A DNA stretch of 64,000 bases. Source: an uncultured Mollicutes bacterium (lineage in GTDB: Bacteria > Bacillota_I > Bacilli_A > Acholeplasmatales > Anaeroplasmataceae). The notes below the pieces were generated by a model that ran no database searches, was not told where the DNA came from, and saw only the letters and a program-made list of their open reading frames with translations. The translations under genes were made by a program, and so were the position numbers. Below are positions 43,961 through 52,355 of the stretch, one piece after another (within the stretch, counting starts at the first letter, position 1; every line of letters begins with the position of its first letter). The stretch lies in contig CAMWKG010000006.1 in the NCBI GenBank assembly GCA_947174785.1, forward strand, positions 1 through 64,000. Reading direction: 5' to 3'.

Positions 43961-44200
43961 ATGCTAGAACATATTAAGAAAAACTATGTTAATATTTGCA
44001 TAGCCATTGTTTATACGATCCTGGCTTCCTTAGTATATGGAATTTGGACGTATTCGGCATGGCATTTATGGTATGTTACGCTAATCATTGTCATCGCTAT
44101 TGTGGGCATTGGTTTTGTTATAGGATACTTTTGGATTAGAAGTGAAATTAGAAAGACTCAACCAAAAGTAGAAAGTAAAGAAGAAACAATTGTCCAATAA
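43961..44200 (+). CDS. small membrane protein, function unknown
   Basis: 79 residues with two transmembrane helices (about 9-31 and 37-59) and a charged C-terminal tail. I do not recognise a family. ATG 43961 follows AGGTGAT; GTG 43952 is part of the ribosome site. It has its own promoter and no operon partner: the T-box leader of serS starts next. Confidence 0.6.
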   Translation: MLEHIKKNYVNICIAIVYTILASLVYGIWTYSAWHLWYVTLIIVIAIVGIGFVIGYFWIRSEIRKTQPKVESKEETIVQ

Positions 44201-44207
44201 TTTCCAA

Positions 44208-44236
44208 TTGAATTATACTTAGAATAATGGTATAAT
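44208..44236 (+). promoter_or_regulatory. promoter of serS
   Basis: TTGAAT (44208-44213) and TATAAT (44231-44236), spacing 17 bases, upstream of the T-box leader. Confidence 0.65.
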
Positions 44237-44242
44237 TTCAGT

Positions 44243-44455
44243 AATCTTAAGTGAAGAGACTAAGTAGTCTAATGAAAGATTAGATAGAGAGCTAGCGGTT
44301 GGTGGAAGCTAGTTAATCACATTAGGTGAATCTACCTCGGATAAGAATCGTATTTCTGCGTTAAAGGATTTAAGTGCTAGTAATTACTAGAATTAAGGTG
44401 GCACCACGGTTATTATCGTCCTTAGGTTTTTATACTTAAGGACTTTTATTTTTAG
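44243..44455 (+). promoter_or_regulatory. T-box riboswitch, serine specific
   Basis: The antiterminator T-box sequence AAGGTGGCACCACGG (44395-44409) is unmistakable, its bulge pairing with the NCCA end of uncharged tRNA. The specifier loop appears to read GAA-TCT-ACC with TCT, a serine codon, at 44331-44333. The terminator GTCCTTA (44418-44424) / TAAGGAC (44437-44443) followed by a T-rich tail is mutually exclusive with the antiterminator. Uncharged tRNA-Ser would switch on the seryl-tRNA synthetase gene that follows. Confidence 0.92.
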
Positions 44456-44476
44456 AAAAAAGAGAGGGAAAGAAAA

Positions 44477-45763
44477 ATGTTAGATATTAAGTTTATCAGA
44501 GAAAATCCAGAAGTAGTAAAGGAAAATTTAAAAAAGAAATTTCAAGATGCAAAATTACCTTTAGTAGATGAGGTTATTGCGTTAGATAAGGATATTCGTG
44601 CTTTAAAGTTGGAGGCAGAAACCTTAAGAGCATCTAGAAATGAAATCAGTAAACAGATTGGCTTTTACATGAAGAACAAAGAAATAGATAAGGCCAACGA
44701 AGCTAAAACTACGGTAACGAAGAACAATGAAAGAATTGCAGAAATTGAACCTAAACTAGAAGAACTTCAAGCAGAGTTAAACAAGAAGATGCTTGTGATT
44801 CCTCAAATTGTAGATGCGAGTGTTCCAGTAGGTAAGGATGATTCTGAGAATGTAGAAATTGAAAAATATGGTGATCCTGTTGTACCTGCCTATGAAATTC
44901 CATATCATGCAGATATCATTGCAAGATTTAATGGCTTAGATAAGGATGCATCAGGTAGAACAAGCGGAAATGGCTTTTATTATCTTGTAGGAGATATTGC
45001 TAGACTACATTCTGCCATGCTAAGCTACGCTAGAGATTTTATGATTAATAAAGGCTTTACGTATTGTATTCCACCTTTTATGATTCGTTCAGATGTTGTT
45101 ACTGGTGTTATGAGTTTTGCTGAAATGGAAAACATGATGTATAAGATTGAAGGAGAAGATTTGTATTTAATCGGAACTTCTGAGCATTCTATGATTGGTC
45201 GTTTTAAAGGACAAATTGTTAAAGAAGCTGAGCTTCCTATTACACTTACCTCATATTCTCCATGCTTTAGAAAAGAAGTTGGTGCTCATGGTATAGAAGA
45301 AAGAGGAATTTATCGTGTACATCAATTTGAAAAACAGGAAATGATTGTTTTATGTAAGCCAGAAGAAAGTATGGATTGGTATAACAAGATGTGGAGCTAT
45401 ACTGTAGAATTCTTTAGAAGTCTAGATGTTCCTGTTCGTACTTTAGAGTGCTGTACAGGAGATTTGGCAGATTTAAAGGTAAAATCCTGTGATGTTGAGG
45501 CTTGGAGCCCTAGACAACAAAAGTACTTTGAGGTTGGTTCTTGTTCAACTTTAGGTGATGCCCAAGCTAGACGTTTAGGAATTCGTACGAAAAATGAAAA
45601 TGGTACTTATTTAGTACATACATTAAATAATACAGTTCTTGCAACACCTAGAGGGTTAATTGCAGTTTTAGAGAACAATTATAATGCAGATGGAAGTGTA
45701 TCTGTTCCAAAGGCATTACAACCTTATATGGGTGGAGTAGCAGTTTTAAAACCAGTGAAATAA
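44477..45763 (+). CDS. serS: seryl-tRNA synthetase
   Basis: 428 residues: an N-terminal tRNA-binding coiled coil (about 28-100), then the class II catalytic core. Motif 2 is CFRKEVGAHGIEERGIYRVHQFEKQE and motif 3 is HTLNNTVLATPRGLIAVLEN. In ordinary bacterial SerRS these read [21 protein letters not shown] and LNGSGLAVGR; the forms here are closer to archaeal and eukaryotic SerRS (HTLNSTAIATSR, LNATMCATTR). Charging of tRNA-Ser is still the expected job, because the T-box leader is serine specific. SD GAGAGGGA before the ATG. No second serS is in the window. Confidence 0.93.
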   Translation: MLDIKFIRENPEVVKENLKKKFQDAKLPLVDEVIALDKDIRALKLEAETLRASRNEISKQIGFYMKNKEIDKANEAKTTVTKNNERIAEIEPKLEELQAELNKKMLVIPQIVDASVPVGKDDSENVEIEKYGDPVVPAYEIPYHADIIARFNGLDKDASGRTSGNGFYYLVGDIARLHSAMLSYARDFMINKGFTYCIPPFMIRSDVVTGVMSFAEMENMMYKIEGEDLYLIGTSEHSMIGRFKGQIVKEAELPITLTSYSPCFRKEVGAHGIEERGIYRVHQFEKQEMIVLCKPEESMDWYNKMWSYTVEFFRSLDVPVRTLECCTGDLADLKVKSCDVEAWSPRQQKYFEVGSCSTLGDAQARRLGIRTKNENGTYLVHTLNNTVLATPRGLIAVLENNYNADGSVSVPKALQPYMGGVAVLKPVK

Positions 45764-45766
45764 AAA

Positions 45767-45861
45767 AGCTCTAGTTTCCTAGAGCACAATATATCGACTT
45801 TATAAAGGGGAGATTGTAGTTGTCGATAAAGTTTTAAAACTCCTTTCTGTCTTTTTGACAG
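45767..45861 (+). promoter_or_regulatory. cluster of inverted repeats between serS and mscS
   Basis: In order: GCTCTAG/CTAGAGC (45768-45785, no T-run), TATCGAC/GTCGATA (45792-45798 with 45822-45828), overlapping ACTTTAT/ATAAAGT, and CTGTC/GACAG (45847-45861). The second and third pairings exclude one another. The cluster could be the serS end signal plus a leader of mscS; I do not recognise a class. Confidence 0.3.
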
Positions 45862-45934
45862 ATATAGTATATATAATATTTATCTTAGAATTAAGAGATT
45901 AAAATGTGAAATTATGTAAAGGATGAAGCAAATT

Positions 45935-46777
45935 ATGTTTTTAGCAGAAGAGACAAATCCGATTGACTGGAAGGCTTTTTGGAATACTTTATTAAATTGG
46001 GCGACATCAACTGGGATAAAACTTGTTATAGGTTTGATTCTTTTGTTTATTATTTTTAAAATAACAAACATATTAACGAAAAAACTTTATAAACGTTTAC
46101 AGAAGAAACATGCAGATGAAACTCTTTCTAGAGTGGGAACACAAGTGATTCGTGTAGTAATCAAAGTGATTTGTTTGATTTGTTTTGTGGGATATATTGG
46201 AATAGAGACAGCTTCTATTACAGCACTCATAGCTTCTGCAGGAGTGTCAGTTGGTTTGGCTCTTCAAGGCTCACTATCCAATTTTGCAGGTGGTATTATC
46301 ATTATTTTAATGAGACCATTTCGTATCGGAGATAAGATTACGTCAAATGATCAAACTGGAACTGTAGAAGATATTCATATGTTTTATACAGTATTAGTTA
46401 CTGCAGATAATAAGGTGGTTCATATTCCTAATGGAGCACTTGCGAATAATGTTATTGTGAATACATCTATCAAAGAAACAAGAAGAGTAGAGGTTGTAAT
46501 GTCTATTGCTTATGATGCCGATTTAAATAAGGCTACGGATGTGATTAACGATGTATGTAAACAAAATCCACTTATTTTTACAGATCCTGCCCCATTTGTA
46601 GGAATTAGAGAATACTCTAGTTCTAGTGTAGATTTAAATATTCGTGCATGGTGTAACAATAAGGATTATTGGACTATTCAAAATTATTTATTAGTTGAGA
46701 TTAAAAAGGCCTTTGATGAAAATGGTATCGTAATCCCATTCAACCAGTTAGAGGTTGCTATAAAAAATAAGGAGTAA
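45935..46777 (+). CDS. small-conductance mechanosensitive channel (MscS family)
   Basis: About 280 residues, the length of the simple MscS type: three N-terminal transmembrane helices, then the pore helix and beta domain. GVSVGLALQGSLSNFAGGII is the Gly/Ala-rich TM3 pore pattern and RPFRIGDKI begins the cytoplasmic beta domain. It opens on membrane tension to release solutes after osmotic downshock. AAAGG abuts ATG 45923, so ATG 45935 is preferred. The lipoprotein gene follows two bases later. Confidence 0.92.
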   Translation: MFLAEETNPIDWKAFWNTLLNWATSTGIKLVIGLILLFIIFKITNILTKKLYKRLQKKHADETLSRVGTQVIRVVIKVICLICFVGYIGIETASITALIASAGVSVGLALQGSLSNFAGGIIIILMRPFRIGDKITSNDQTGTVEDIHMFYTVLVTADNKVVHIPNGALANNVIVNTSIKETRRVEVVMSIAYDADLNKATDVINDVCKQNPLIFTDPAPFVGIREYSSSSVDLNIRAWCNNKDYWTIQNYLLVEIKKAFDENGIVIPFNQLEVAIKNKE

Positions 46778-46779
46778 GT

Positions 46780-47739
46780 ATGAAAAAAATACTATTATCC
46801 TTCTTGATGATATTCTTTTTGGTTTGTGGTTGTGCTCCTAAAGAGACACCAGCAGAAATCACCATTATAGATGAAAATCAAGAAGAGGTAAACTACCAAA
46901 TCACTAAAACAGATAATCTGGATGAAGTGAAAGAGGTATTTAATCAATTAAATAAAGTTAAGATAAATTCAAATTATAATGGAATTTCTGTTGATTTAAA
47001 AACAGAGCTTGAAGGAAAAATCATTGTTACCAATCAAGAGGTAAGAACGATAGATTTAGGGTATACGCTTAATTTAGATGGCATTGTGAATTTAAAAAAA
47101 TATAGAATGAGTGGATCTGTATTGCTTGATGGCTATACGAATACAGATTCTGTAAGCTTATCTTTAAAAACAAAGAATAAGCTTTCTGTAGATTTTACGA
47201 ACGATGATGATTTTACTTATATAAAAGGAAGTCTGGAGGAAGGAAACAATCATGTTACTTTAAAAAACAAGGTAAACATACAAGAGGTTACAAAAGAGTA
47301 TAAAACACTTCTAACCTCATATTTGGATTTAATGAAATACTATAATCCTTTAGATTTTATCCCAGACTACGCTTCCCTAATTGATGATTATCATATTACA
47401 ATTTGTAAGACAACAAAGGATTCCTTTACCTTAAGGTTGCAGGTTCCTGCAAATTTAGTTTTTAAAGAATTAGACACAGATTTGACAATGAGTATTGATG
47501 TGCAAATGTCTTGTGCAAATCTTTTACCTATTCGTTTAGAACTTCAAGCAGATGATATTATTTCTTTGATTTTAGAAAACGAATATGTGGAACAATACTT
47601 ATCAAGCATAATCGAAGTGAAAAAGGCTAAGCTAAAGGTAGATTTAAAATTTAAGTATGATTACTTTGAAGTTAAAGAACTTTCTAATGAAGAAAAAATA
47701 AATTATAAGGAATATATAATAACAAACTATGACAGATGA
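46780..47739 (+). CDS. lipoprotein of unknown function
   Basis: 319 residues. The signal peptide ends in the lipobox VCGC, so it is tethered to the membrane outside. The mature part is rich in beta strands with repeated polar/hydrophobic alternation, somewhat like LolA/LppX-type half-barrels, but I cannot assign a family. It lies two bases after mscS and overlaps the next membrane-protein gene by 11 bases, so the three probably form one operon. Confidence 0.7.
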   Translation: MKKILLSFLMIFFLVCGCAPKETPAEITIIDENQEEVNYQITKTDNLDEVKEVFNQLNKVKINSNYNGISVDLKTELEGKIIVTNQEVRTIDLGYTLNLDGIVNLKKYRMSGSVLLDGYTNTDSVSLSLKTKNKLSVDFTNDDDFTYIKGSLEEGNNHVTLKNKVNIQEVTKEYKTLLTSYLDLMKYYNPLDFIPDYASLIDDYHITICKTTKDSFTLRLQVPANLVFKELDTDLTMSIDVQMSCANLLPIRLELQADDIISLILENEYVEQYLSSIIEVKKAKLKVDLKFKYDYFEVKELSNEEKINYKEYIITNYDR

Positions 47740-48175
47740 GACCTTAAGAAAATTACATCGTATTTGTAATTTAATATTAGCTTGTATAACTTTTTTGTTA
47801 ACAATTTTGACGCTTGCTCAATTTATATATGTTCGTAATCTTTATTACTTTATTATTTCCTTTTTGGTTCATCTTGGGATTGTATTTATATATCAAATTG
47901 TGTTTTATTATATTGATAAAAAAAGAGGTTTTCTTTTTATTACCAAAGATAGAGGCTTTAAAATAATTTGGCTAGTTATATATTGTATAAGGGTAATTTC
48001 TTGTTGTACTATTCTTACAATGATTCATCTTGGTAATTTGTTTTTAGTAGAAGAGGTTGCTTTAGCACAGGATCCTTTTTCTATTACATATATGGTATTT
48101 GTATTTGTTTTATTATTTTTAGAGTTTTTCTCGATTTTTGTAAGGTTTATAGAAAAATCAGAGAAAGCAGAATAG
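47729..48175 (+). CDS. integral membrane protein, function unknown
   Basis: 148 residues with four hydrophobic helices (about 12-32, 36-57, 79-101, 113-136). No recognised motif. It is the last gene of the mscS-lipoprotein group and is followed by a strong terminator. No clear SD precedes it; translation is probably coupled to the overlapping lipoprotein gene. Confidence 0.6.
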   Translation: MTDETLRKLHRICNLILACITFLLTILTLAQFIYVRNLYYFIISFLVHLGIVFIYQIVFYYIDKKRGFLFITKDRGFKIIWLVIYCIRVISCCTILTMIHLGNLFLVEEVALAQDPFSITYMVFVFVLLFLEFFSIFVRFIEKSEKAE

Positions 48176-48187
48176 AGACCGTATAGA

Positions 48188-48219
48188 GGGAAGATTTTAT
48201 ATATAATCTTCCCTTTTTT
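48188..48219 (+). terminator. Rho-independent terminator
   Basis: GGGAAGATT (48188-48196) pairs exactly with AATCTTCCC (48205-48213), followed by six T. Confidence 0.92.
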
Positions 48220-48301
48220 GACAACTTGAGTCATAGAGAAATGAATCTTTTGTACACAAAAATATAGAAGTATATTGAATATTCAAGAATGAAAAAAACT
48301 C

Positions 48302-48330
48302 TTGACAATGACTTTGAAATTTTATAAAAT
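48302..48330 (+). promoter_or_regulatory. promoter of rplM-rpsI
   Basis: A consensus TTGACA (48302-48307) and TAAAAT (48325-48330), spacing 17 bases. Confidence 0.75.
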
Positions 48331-48336
48331 ATTTAT

Positions 48337-48404
48337 TGGTACATTTTTAAAGCAATTATCCACGATTGCCCTATATTATGAATATAATTTAGGAGGAAAA
48401 AACA
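48337..48404 (+). promoter_or_regulatory. probable L13 leader (ribosomal-protein autoregulatory site)
   Basis: Two short hairpins, GCAAT/ATTGC (48352-48356 with 48365-48369) and TATATT/AATATA (48372-48377 with 48381-48386), stand directly before AGGAGG. An L13 leader at this place is known in Bacilli; assignment here rests on position and the paired-hairpin shape, not on an alignment. Confidence 0.45.
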
Positions 48405-48842
48405 ATGAATAATACATTCATGGCAAACAATCAAACTGTACAACATGGTTGGTATGTTGTAGATGCAGCTGGTTTAACATTAGGACGTTTAGCAACTGTA
48501 GTAGCTTCTCTATTAAGAGGAAAGCATAAACCAATTTATACTCCACATGTAAACTGCGGAGATAATGTCATCGTAATTAACGCTGACAAAGTCGTATTAA
48601 CTGGTCATAAGTGGCAAGATAAGCTTTATCACAATCACTCTGAGTACAATGGTGGTTTAAGAACACTTACTGCTGAGACTGTGATGGCAAAGTATCCTAC
48701 TAGAATGGTAGAGCATGCAATCTATGGTATGCTTCCACATACTAAGCTAGGAGACCAAATGAGAAAGCAATTGTATGTGTATGCATCAGCAACACATCCA
48801 CATGCTGCACAAAAACCAGTAGAATTCGTAGTAAAGGCATAA
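48405..48842 (+). CDS. rplM: 50S ribosomal protein L13
   Basis: 145 residues. [26 protein letters not shown] opens the L13 fold, and [20 protein letters not shown] is the family signature. It is an early-assembling 23S rRNA-binding protein. AGGAGG lies eight bases before the ATG; the second in-frame Met (residue 6) is an alternative without its own site. rpsI follows 16 bases later. Confidence 0.98.
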   Translation: MNNTFMANNQTVQHGWYVVDAAGLTLGRLATVVASLLRGKHKPIYTPHVNCGDNVIVINADKVVLTGHKWQDKLYHNHSEYNGGLRTLTAETVMAKYPTRMVEHAIYGMLPHTKLGDQMRKQLYVYASATHPHAAQKPVEFVVKA

Positions 48843-48858
48843 TAGGAGGAAAAGGTTA

Positions 48859-49257
48859 ATGGCAAAGAATTTAGTTCAATATCATGGAACAGGTCGTCGT
48901 AAGAGCTCAGTTGCTAGAGTATATTTACGCTCAGGCAAAGGAACTATTACTATTAATGGTCGTTCATTTGAGGAATATATTCCTTCAGCAGCAGTTCGTC
49001 TAGATGTACTACAACCACTTGAGGCTACAGAAACAACTAATAAGTTTGATGTTTTAGTTAACGTTTATGGTGGAGGAACAACCGGCCAAGCAGGAGCTAT
49101 CCGTTTGGGTATTTCTCGTGCTTTAATGGAAGTTAATCCAGAGTATCGTGCCATCTTAAAACCTGCAGGCTTAATTACACGTGATTCACGTTGTAAAGAG
49201 CGTAAGAAGTATGGTTTAAAGAAAGCAAGACGTGCTCCACAATTCTCTAAGCGTTAA
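48859..49257 (+). CDS. rpsI: 30S ribosomal protein S9
   Basis: 132 residues. [39 protein letters not shown] and the basic tail ending [14 protein letters not shown] are typical. The C-terminal Arg reaches the P-site tRNA. The SD is AGGAGG. It is co-transcribed with rplM, and the transcript ends at the hairpin at 49292-49326. Confidence 0.98.
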   Translation: MAKNLVQYHGTGRRKSSVARVYLRSGKGTITINGRSFEEYIPSAAVRLDVLQPLEATETTNKFDVLVNVYGGGTTGQAGAIRLGISRALMEVNPEYRAILKPAGLITRDSRCKERKKYGLKKARRAPQFSKR

Positions 49258-49291
49258 TTTTGCATATTGGAAATTGTATAAAAATAATGAA

Positions 49292-49326
49292 AAAGTCCCA
49301 AAAATTCTCGGTTTGGGGCTTTTTTG
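49292..49326. terminator. bidirectional terminator between rpsI and the ABC-F gene
   Basis: AAAGTCCCAAA pairs with TTTGGGGCTTT (one G-T pair) around a nine-base loop. T-runs flank it on both strands, serving the two convergent genes. Confidence 0.75.
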
Positions 49327-49332
49327 TTTTTG

Positions 49333-50880
49333 TTAGTTTAATGTTTTTAAATTAAGACCAGCTTCATTTAATTCATAGATTTCTTCCGCGACTTCATTTA
49401 TGAATTTTCTATCATGTGATATGGCAATGATAGCTCCCTTATATTCTTTTAATATATCTCTTATTACAGGATTAGATAAAGGAGATAAATTTCTAGTAGG
49501 CTCATCTAATAATAGCACATTGTATTCTAAGAGTATCATTTTGATTAAGAAAAACTTAGCCTTTTGTCCGCCAGAAAGATCTCGAATTTTATTTTCCATC
49601 TCACAGGCCTGAAAATTCATTGCTGCCAAACAGGACATAATTTTGCTTTTAATTTCTTTATCATATCCCATAAAGCTTTGTAAATATGCAACAGGTGTAA
49701 GATCAATTGTGAGTTCATCTTCATAGTTCTGTGGCATATATCCTAGTTTTATATCCAATCGATTCTTTAATTGCTGATAAATATGACGCATTAATGTGGT
49801 TTTACCACAACCATTCTTTCCTATAATACAAAGATGCTTAGGACCTGTGAGTTTAATATTGATAGAAGAAATAAGAGTTTTATCTTCAATAGTCAAAGTG
49901 AAATCTTTAAGTTCAAGCAATATTTTCCCATTAGGAAACTTTATATCAGGATTGAAAAATACATCGATTGCCTCTTCAGGTTGAGCATAGTCAACAACAG
50001 GCATTTTTTCTAGTTTCTTTTCCATTGCCTTAATATTTTTCATTTTCTTGGCAAGAATACTTCCCCATCCAGGTTGTCTAACTGCCCTGTCCAAATCATT
50101 TTCTACAAGAAGATGTTGATGCATCAGGTTTTGTCTTTTTTCTTCCTTTTCTTTTCTTGTGCGGTAGGCCTCTTTATTTTGTCGGATAAGCTGCCTTGAT
50201 CTTAAGTCAATATAGGAAGAATAGTCGGTTTTTAAATAAGTAAACTTCATTTCGGTTTTTCTTTTTATTTGTTCAAGATGTAGGATAATGTTTGCAGTGT
50301 TTGCTAGAAGCTCTTCATCATGACTCACATAGATGATAGGAGTAGAAGTTGTTTTTATAAAATTTTCTAAAAGTAAAATAGTATCCAAATCAATATCATT
50401 TGTCGGCTCATCTAGTAGAATGAGCTCTGGTTCATTAATCAGTATTTTTATGAATTGCAATTTGATTTTTTCTCCACCAGATAAAGTCTCTATGATTTGA
50501 TTTTCAGATAATATGCTAAGATTTAAATTATAGGTTTTAAAAAGTGTCTCTATTTGATATAGCTTATTATATAGTTCATAAAAAGGTTCTTCGCCTACAT
50601 TAGGCGTAATTATATAATCTAAAGCTCCATAGGCATTCCAGGAATTGTCTAAGGACTGTTCTAAGTAGCCAATCCGTTCTTTAGAGATATCCTTTACTCC
50701 TGAATAATAACAATAGACTTCTATTAATTTTTCATCATAAACGTATTTTAAAAGAGTTGATTTACCATTGCCCTCTTCGCCAATAATTGCTAACTTATCA
50801 TTATCATTTAAAGTGAAACTTAAATTTTTCACAATTTTTCTTCCGCTTTTCAATTCTAATGTAATATCATTTAATTTCAT
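49333..50880 (-). CDS. ABC-F family ATPase
   Basis: About 515 residues with two ATPase domains and no membrane segment, so a ribosome-acting ABC-F protein. First domain: GEEGNGKST, LSGGEKIKLQFIKI, LILLDEPTNDIDLD. A charged linker (about 205-300) lies between the domains. Second domain: GKNGCGKTT, LSGGQKAKFFLIKM, VLLLDEPTRNLSPLS, the last differing from the common DEPTNHLD. Such proteins protect or tune ribosomes, and several confer antibiotic resistance; this one cannot be assigned. ATG at 50880 follows GAGGTG, part of which is paired in a hairpin. Confidence 0.88.
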   Translation of the reverse strand: MKLNDITLELKSGRKIVKNLSFTLNDNDKLAIIGEEGNGKSTLLKYVYDEKLIEVYCYYSGVKDISKERIGYLEQSLDNSWNAYGALDYIITPNVGEEPFYELYNKLYQIETLFKTYNLNLSILSENQIIETLSGGEKIKLQFIKILINEPELILLDEPTNDIDLDTILLLENFIKTTSTPIIYVSHDEELLANTANIILHLEQIKRKTEMKFTYLKTDYSSYIDLRSRQLIRQNKEAYRTRKEKEEKRQNLMHQHLLVENDLDRAVRQPGWGSILAKKMKNIKAMEKKLEKMPVVDYAQPEEAIDVFFNPDIKFPNGKILLELKDFTLTIEDKTLISSINIKLTGPKHLCIIGKNGCGKTTLMRHIYQQLKNRLDIKLGYMPQNYEDELTIDLTPVAYLQSFMGYDKEIKSKIMSCLAAMNFQACEMENKIRDLSGGQKAKFFLIKMILLEYNVLLLDEPTRNLSPLSNPVIRDILKEYKGAIIAISHDRKFINEVAEEIYELNEAGLNLKTLN

Positions 50881-50890
50881 AGTTAAACAC

Positions 50891-50905
50891 CTCATTTCTA
50901 ATGAG
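50891..50905 (-). promoter_or_regulatory. hairpin overlapping the ABC-F ribosome-binding site
   Basis: On the minus strand CTCATT-AGA-AATGAG folds so that the GAG of the SD GAGGTG is paired. This could lower translation until the stem opens, as in attenuator-controlled resistance genes. The six-base-pair stem is weak. Confidence 0.35.
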
Positions 50906-51046
50906 ACATTTTAAAACCATAATTCTTAGCATAAATATTGGCTTAGTTTTTCATGATGAATCAACACCCCTTTCCATTGATACAATTATAGTATAGAATG
51001 GGTCGAATTTCAACATATTTTAAGAGATAAAAGATGTTAAATATGT

Positions 51047-51075
51047 TTGGATAAACACTTAAAACATGCTATAAT
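51047..51075 (+). promoter_or_regulatory. promoter of the PAP2 gene
   Basis: TTGGAT (51047-51052) and TATAAT (51070-51075) with a 17-base spacer. Confidence 0.65.
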
Positions 51076-51109
51076 TGTAAAAAAGAAAATGTTTTATAGG
51101 AGTGTGGCC

Positions 51110-51808
51110 ATGAAAAAGATATTTAATAAATATGTAGTAATCGGAATAAGCTGTATAGGAATATTTCTTTTCTTGTTGATTTTGTTATTAACTGTAGATA
51201 AAAAAACAAATGTAGAAGGTCAAATAGGATTATATGGTTTCAATAAAGCATTTTTAGTTGACAGATATAAAGAAAGCTGGGATGGACTTTCAGATGTTAT
51301 ATTATATATTAGTTTGGGTTTTTTATTAGGACTTGCCATATATGGTTTATATCAGCTTACCAATAAGAAGAACTTATTTAAAGTGGATTATGATATTTTG
51401 CTTGTCGGAGGAGGAATCCTAATTATTATCTTGATTTGGATTTTATTTGATGCAATGCTAATTGTTAACTATAGACCTATATTAATTGATATGGAAGCAA
51501 GCTCCTCTTTTCCATCTACTCATGTTATGCTGACCACGTTTATATTATTGTCTAGTGGATATTGCATAACTAAAAGAGAGTCTAAGAAGCTCATCCATAC
51601 CATTTTGGGATACGGAGGTTTTTCTGTATTAGTCTTTATTTGTTTTCTTGGTAGAGTCTTATCCTCTATGCACTGGATGACAGATGTATTAGGTGGATTT
51701 TTAATAGGGTTTGGTTTATTTAGTTTGGTAGTTGGTTTAGATAAAGCATTGATTTCAAAAGAAAGAACAATAGCGCTTGAAACAAATCATGGAAATGAGA
51801 CTTGCTAA
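51110..51808 (+). CDS. PAP2-family membrane phosphatase
   Basis: About 232 residues with six transmembrane helices. The phosphatase motifs appear in order: NYRPI (reduced first motif), SSSFPSTHVM (the PSxH motif) and GRVLSSMHWMTD (third motif with the nucleophilic His). It would remove phosphate from a lipid phosphate such as undecaprenyl diphosphate or phosphatidic acid on the outer face. ATG 51110 follows AGGAGTG; the longer frame starts within the promoter. Confidence 0.85.
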   Translation: MKKIFNKYVVIGISCIGIFLFLLILLLTVDKKTNVEGQIGLYGFNKAFLVDRYKESWDGLSDVILYISLGFLLGLAIYGLYQLTNKKNLFKVDYDILLVGGGILIIILIWILFDAMLIVNYRPILIDMEASSSFPSTHVMLTTFILLSSGYCITKRESKKLIHTILGYGGFSVLVFICFLGRVLSSMHWMTDVLGGFLIGFGLFSLVVGLDKALISKERTIALETNHGNETC

Positions 51809-51840
51809 TTTATACACATCTACAAATTGAATATACTAAG

Positions 51841-51865
51841 AGGCTATGCTATATAGCCTTTTTTC
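51841..51865 (+). terminator. Rho-independent terminator after the PAP2 gene
   Basis: AGGCTAT / ATAGCCT with a five-base loop, followed by TTTTTT. Confidence 0.85.
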
Positions 51866-51919
51866 TTTGAAAATATAAAAAACACTTTTCTTTTCCAAAT
51901 TTCTTTAGTATAATATGAA

Positions 51920-51936
51920 TGTTCACAAAGTGAACA
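51920..51936. promoter_or_regulatory. palindromic operator at the MarR-operon start
   Basis: TGTTCAC-AAA-GTGAACA is a perfect seven-base inverted repeat just after the -10 box TATAAT (51909-51914) and 15 bases before the MarR-like start codon. Its position suits autoregulation. Confidence 0.65.
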
Positions 51937-51950
51937 ACAGAGGTGAAAGA

Positions 51951-52355
51951 ATGAAAGAGGAATTGATTCAAAGCTGGATAGAGCTTACTGCTATTATAAA
52001 AAATAATCGTGTGACTAAGAAGGTAAGCTACAACGAAGCAATCATTTTAAATTATGCATATCATGCCTACTTGAAAGATGAAGGTCTTTATATGCAGGAA
52101 ATTATAAAAAAAACAAAGATGTTGAAATCCTTATGCAATAGAACAATTCATTTACTCATAGAAAAGGACTTCTTAAGAAGAGAATTAGATGGAAATCAAG
52201 TGGTTGTTTATTTAAATCCCGATAAAGTACAGGACTATTTGGAAATTCACAAAGAGACCTTTACTTATTTAGAACCCATATTTGAGGTTTTAGATGAAAA
52301 GGATCAACAAGACTTTATAAGAATATCTCAAAAGATATCAAGGAGATTATCATGA
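51951..52355 (+). CDS. MarR-like winged-helix regulator
   Basis: About 134 residues with a MarR-type layout: a dimer helix, then a winged helix around MQEIIKKTKMLKSLCNRTIHLLIEKDFLRRE and the wing DGNQVVVYLNPD. It presumably represses its own operon through the palindrome at 51920-51936 and senses a reactive aldehyde or a related compound, since alcohol and aldehyde dehydrogenase genes follow with a four-base overlap. ATG 51951 follows AGAGGTG. The inducer is not known. Confidence 0.8.
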   Translation: MKEELIQSWIELTAIIKNNRVTKKVSYNEAIILNYAYHAYLKDEGLYMQEIIKKTKMLKSLCNRTIHLLIEKDFLRRELDGNQVVVYLNPDKVQDYLEIHKETFTYLEPIFEVLDEKDQQDFIRISQKISRRLS

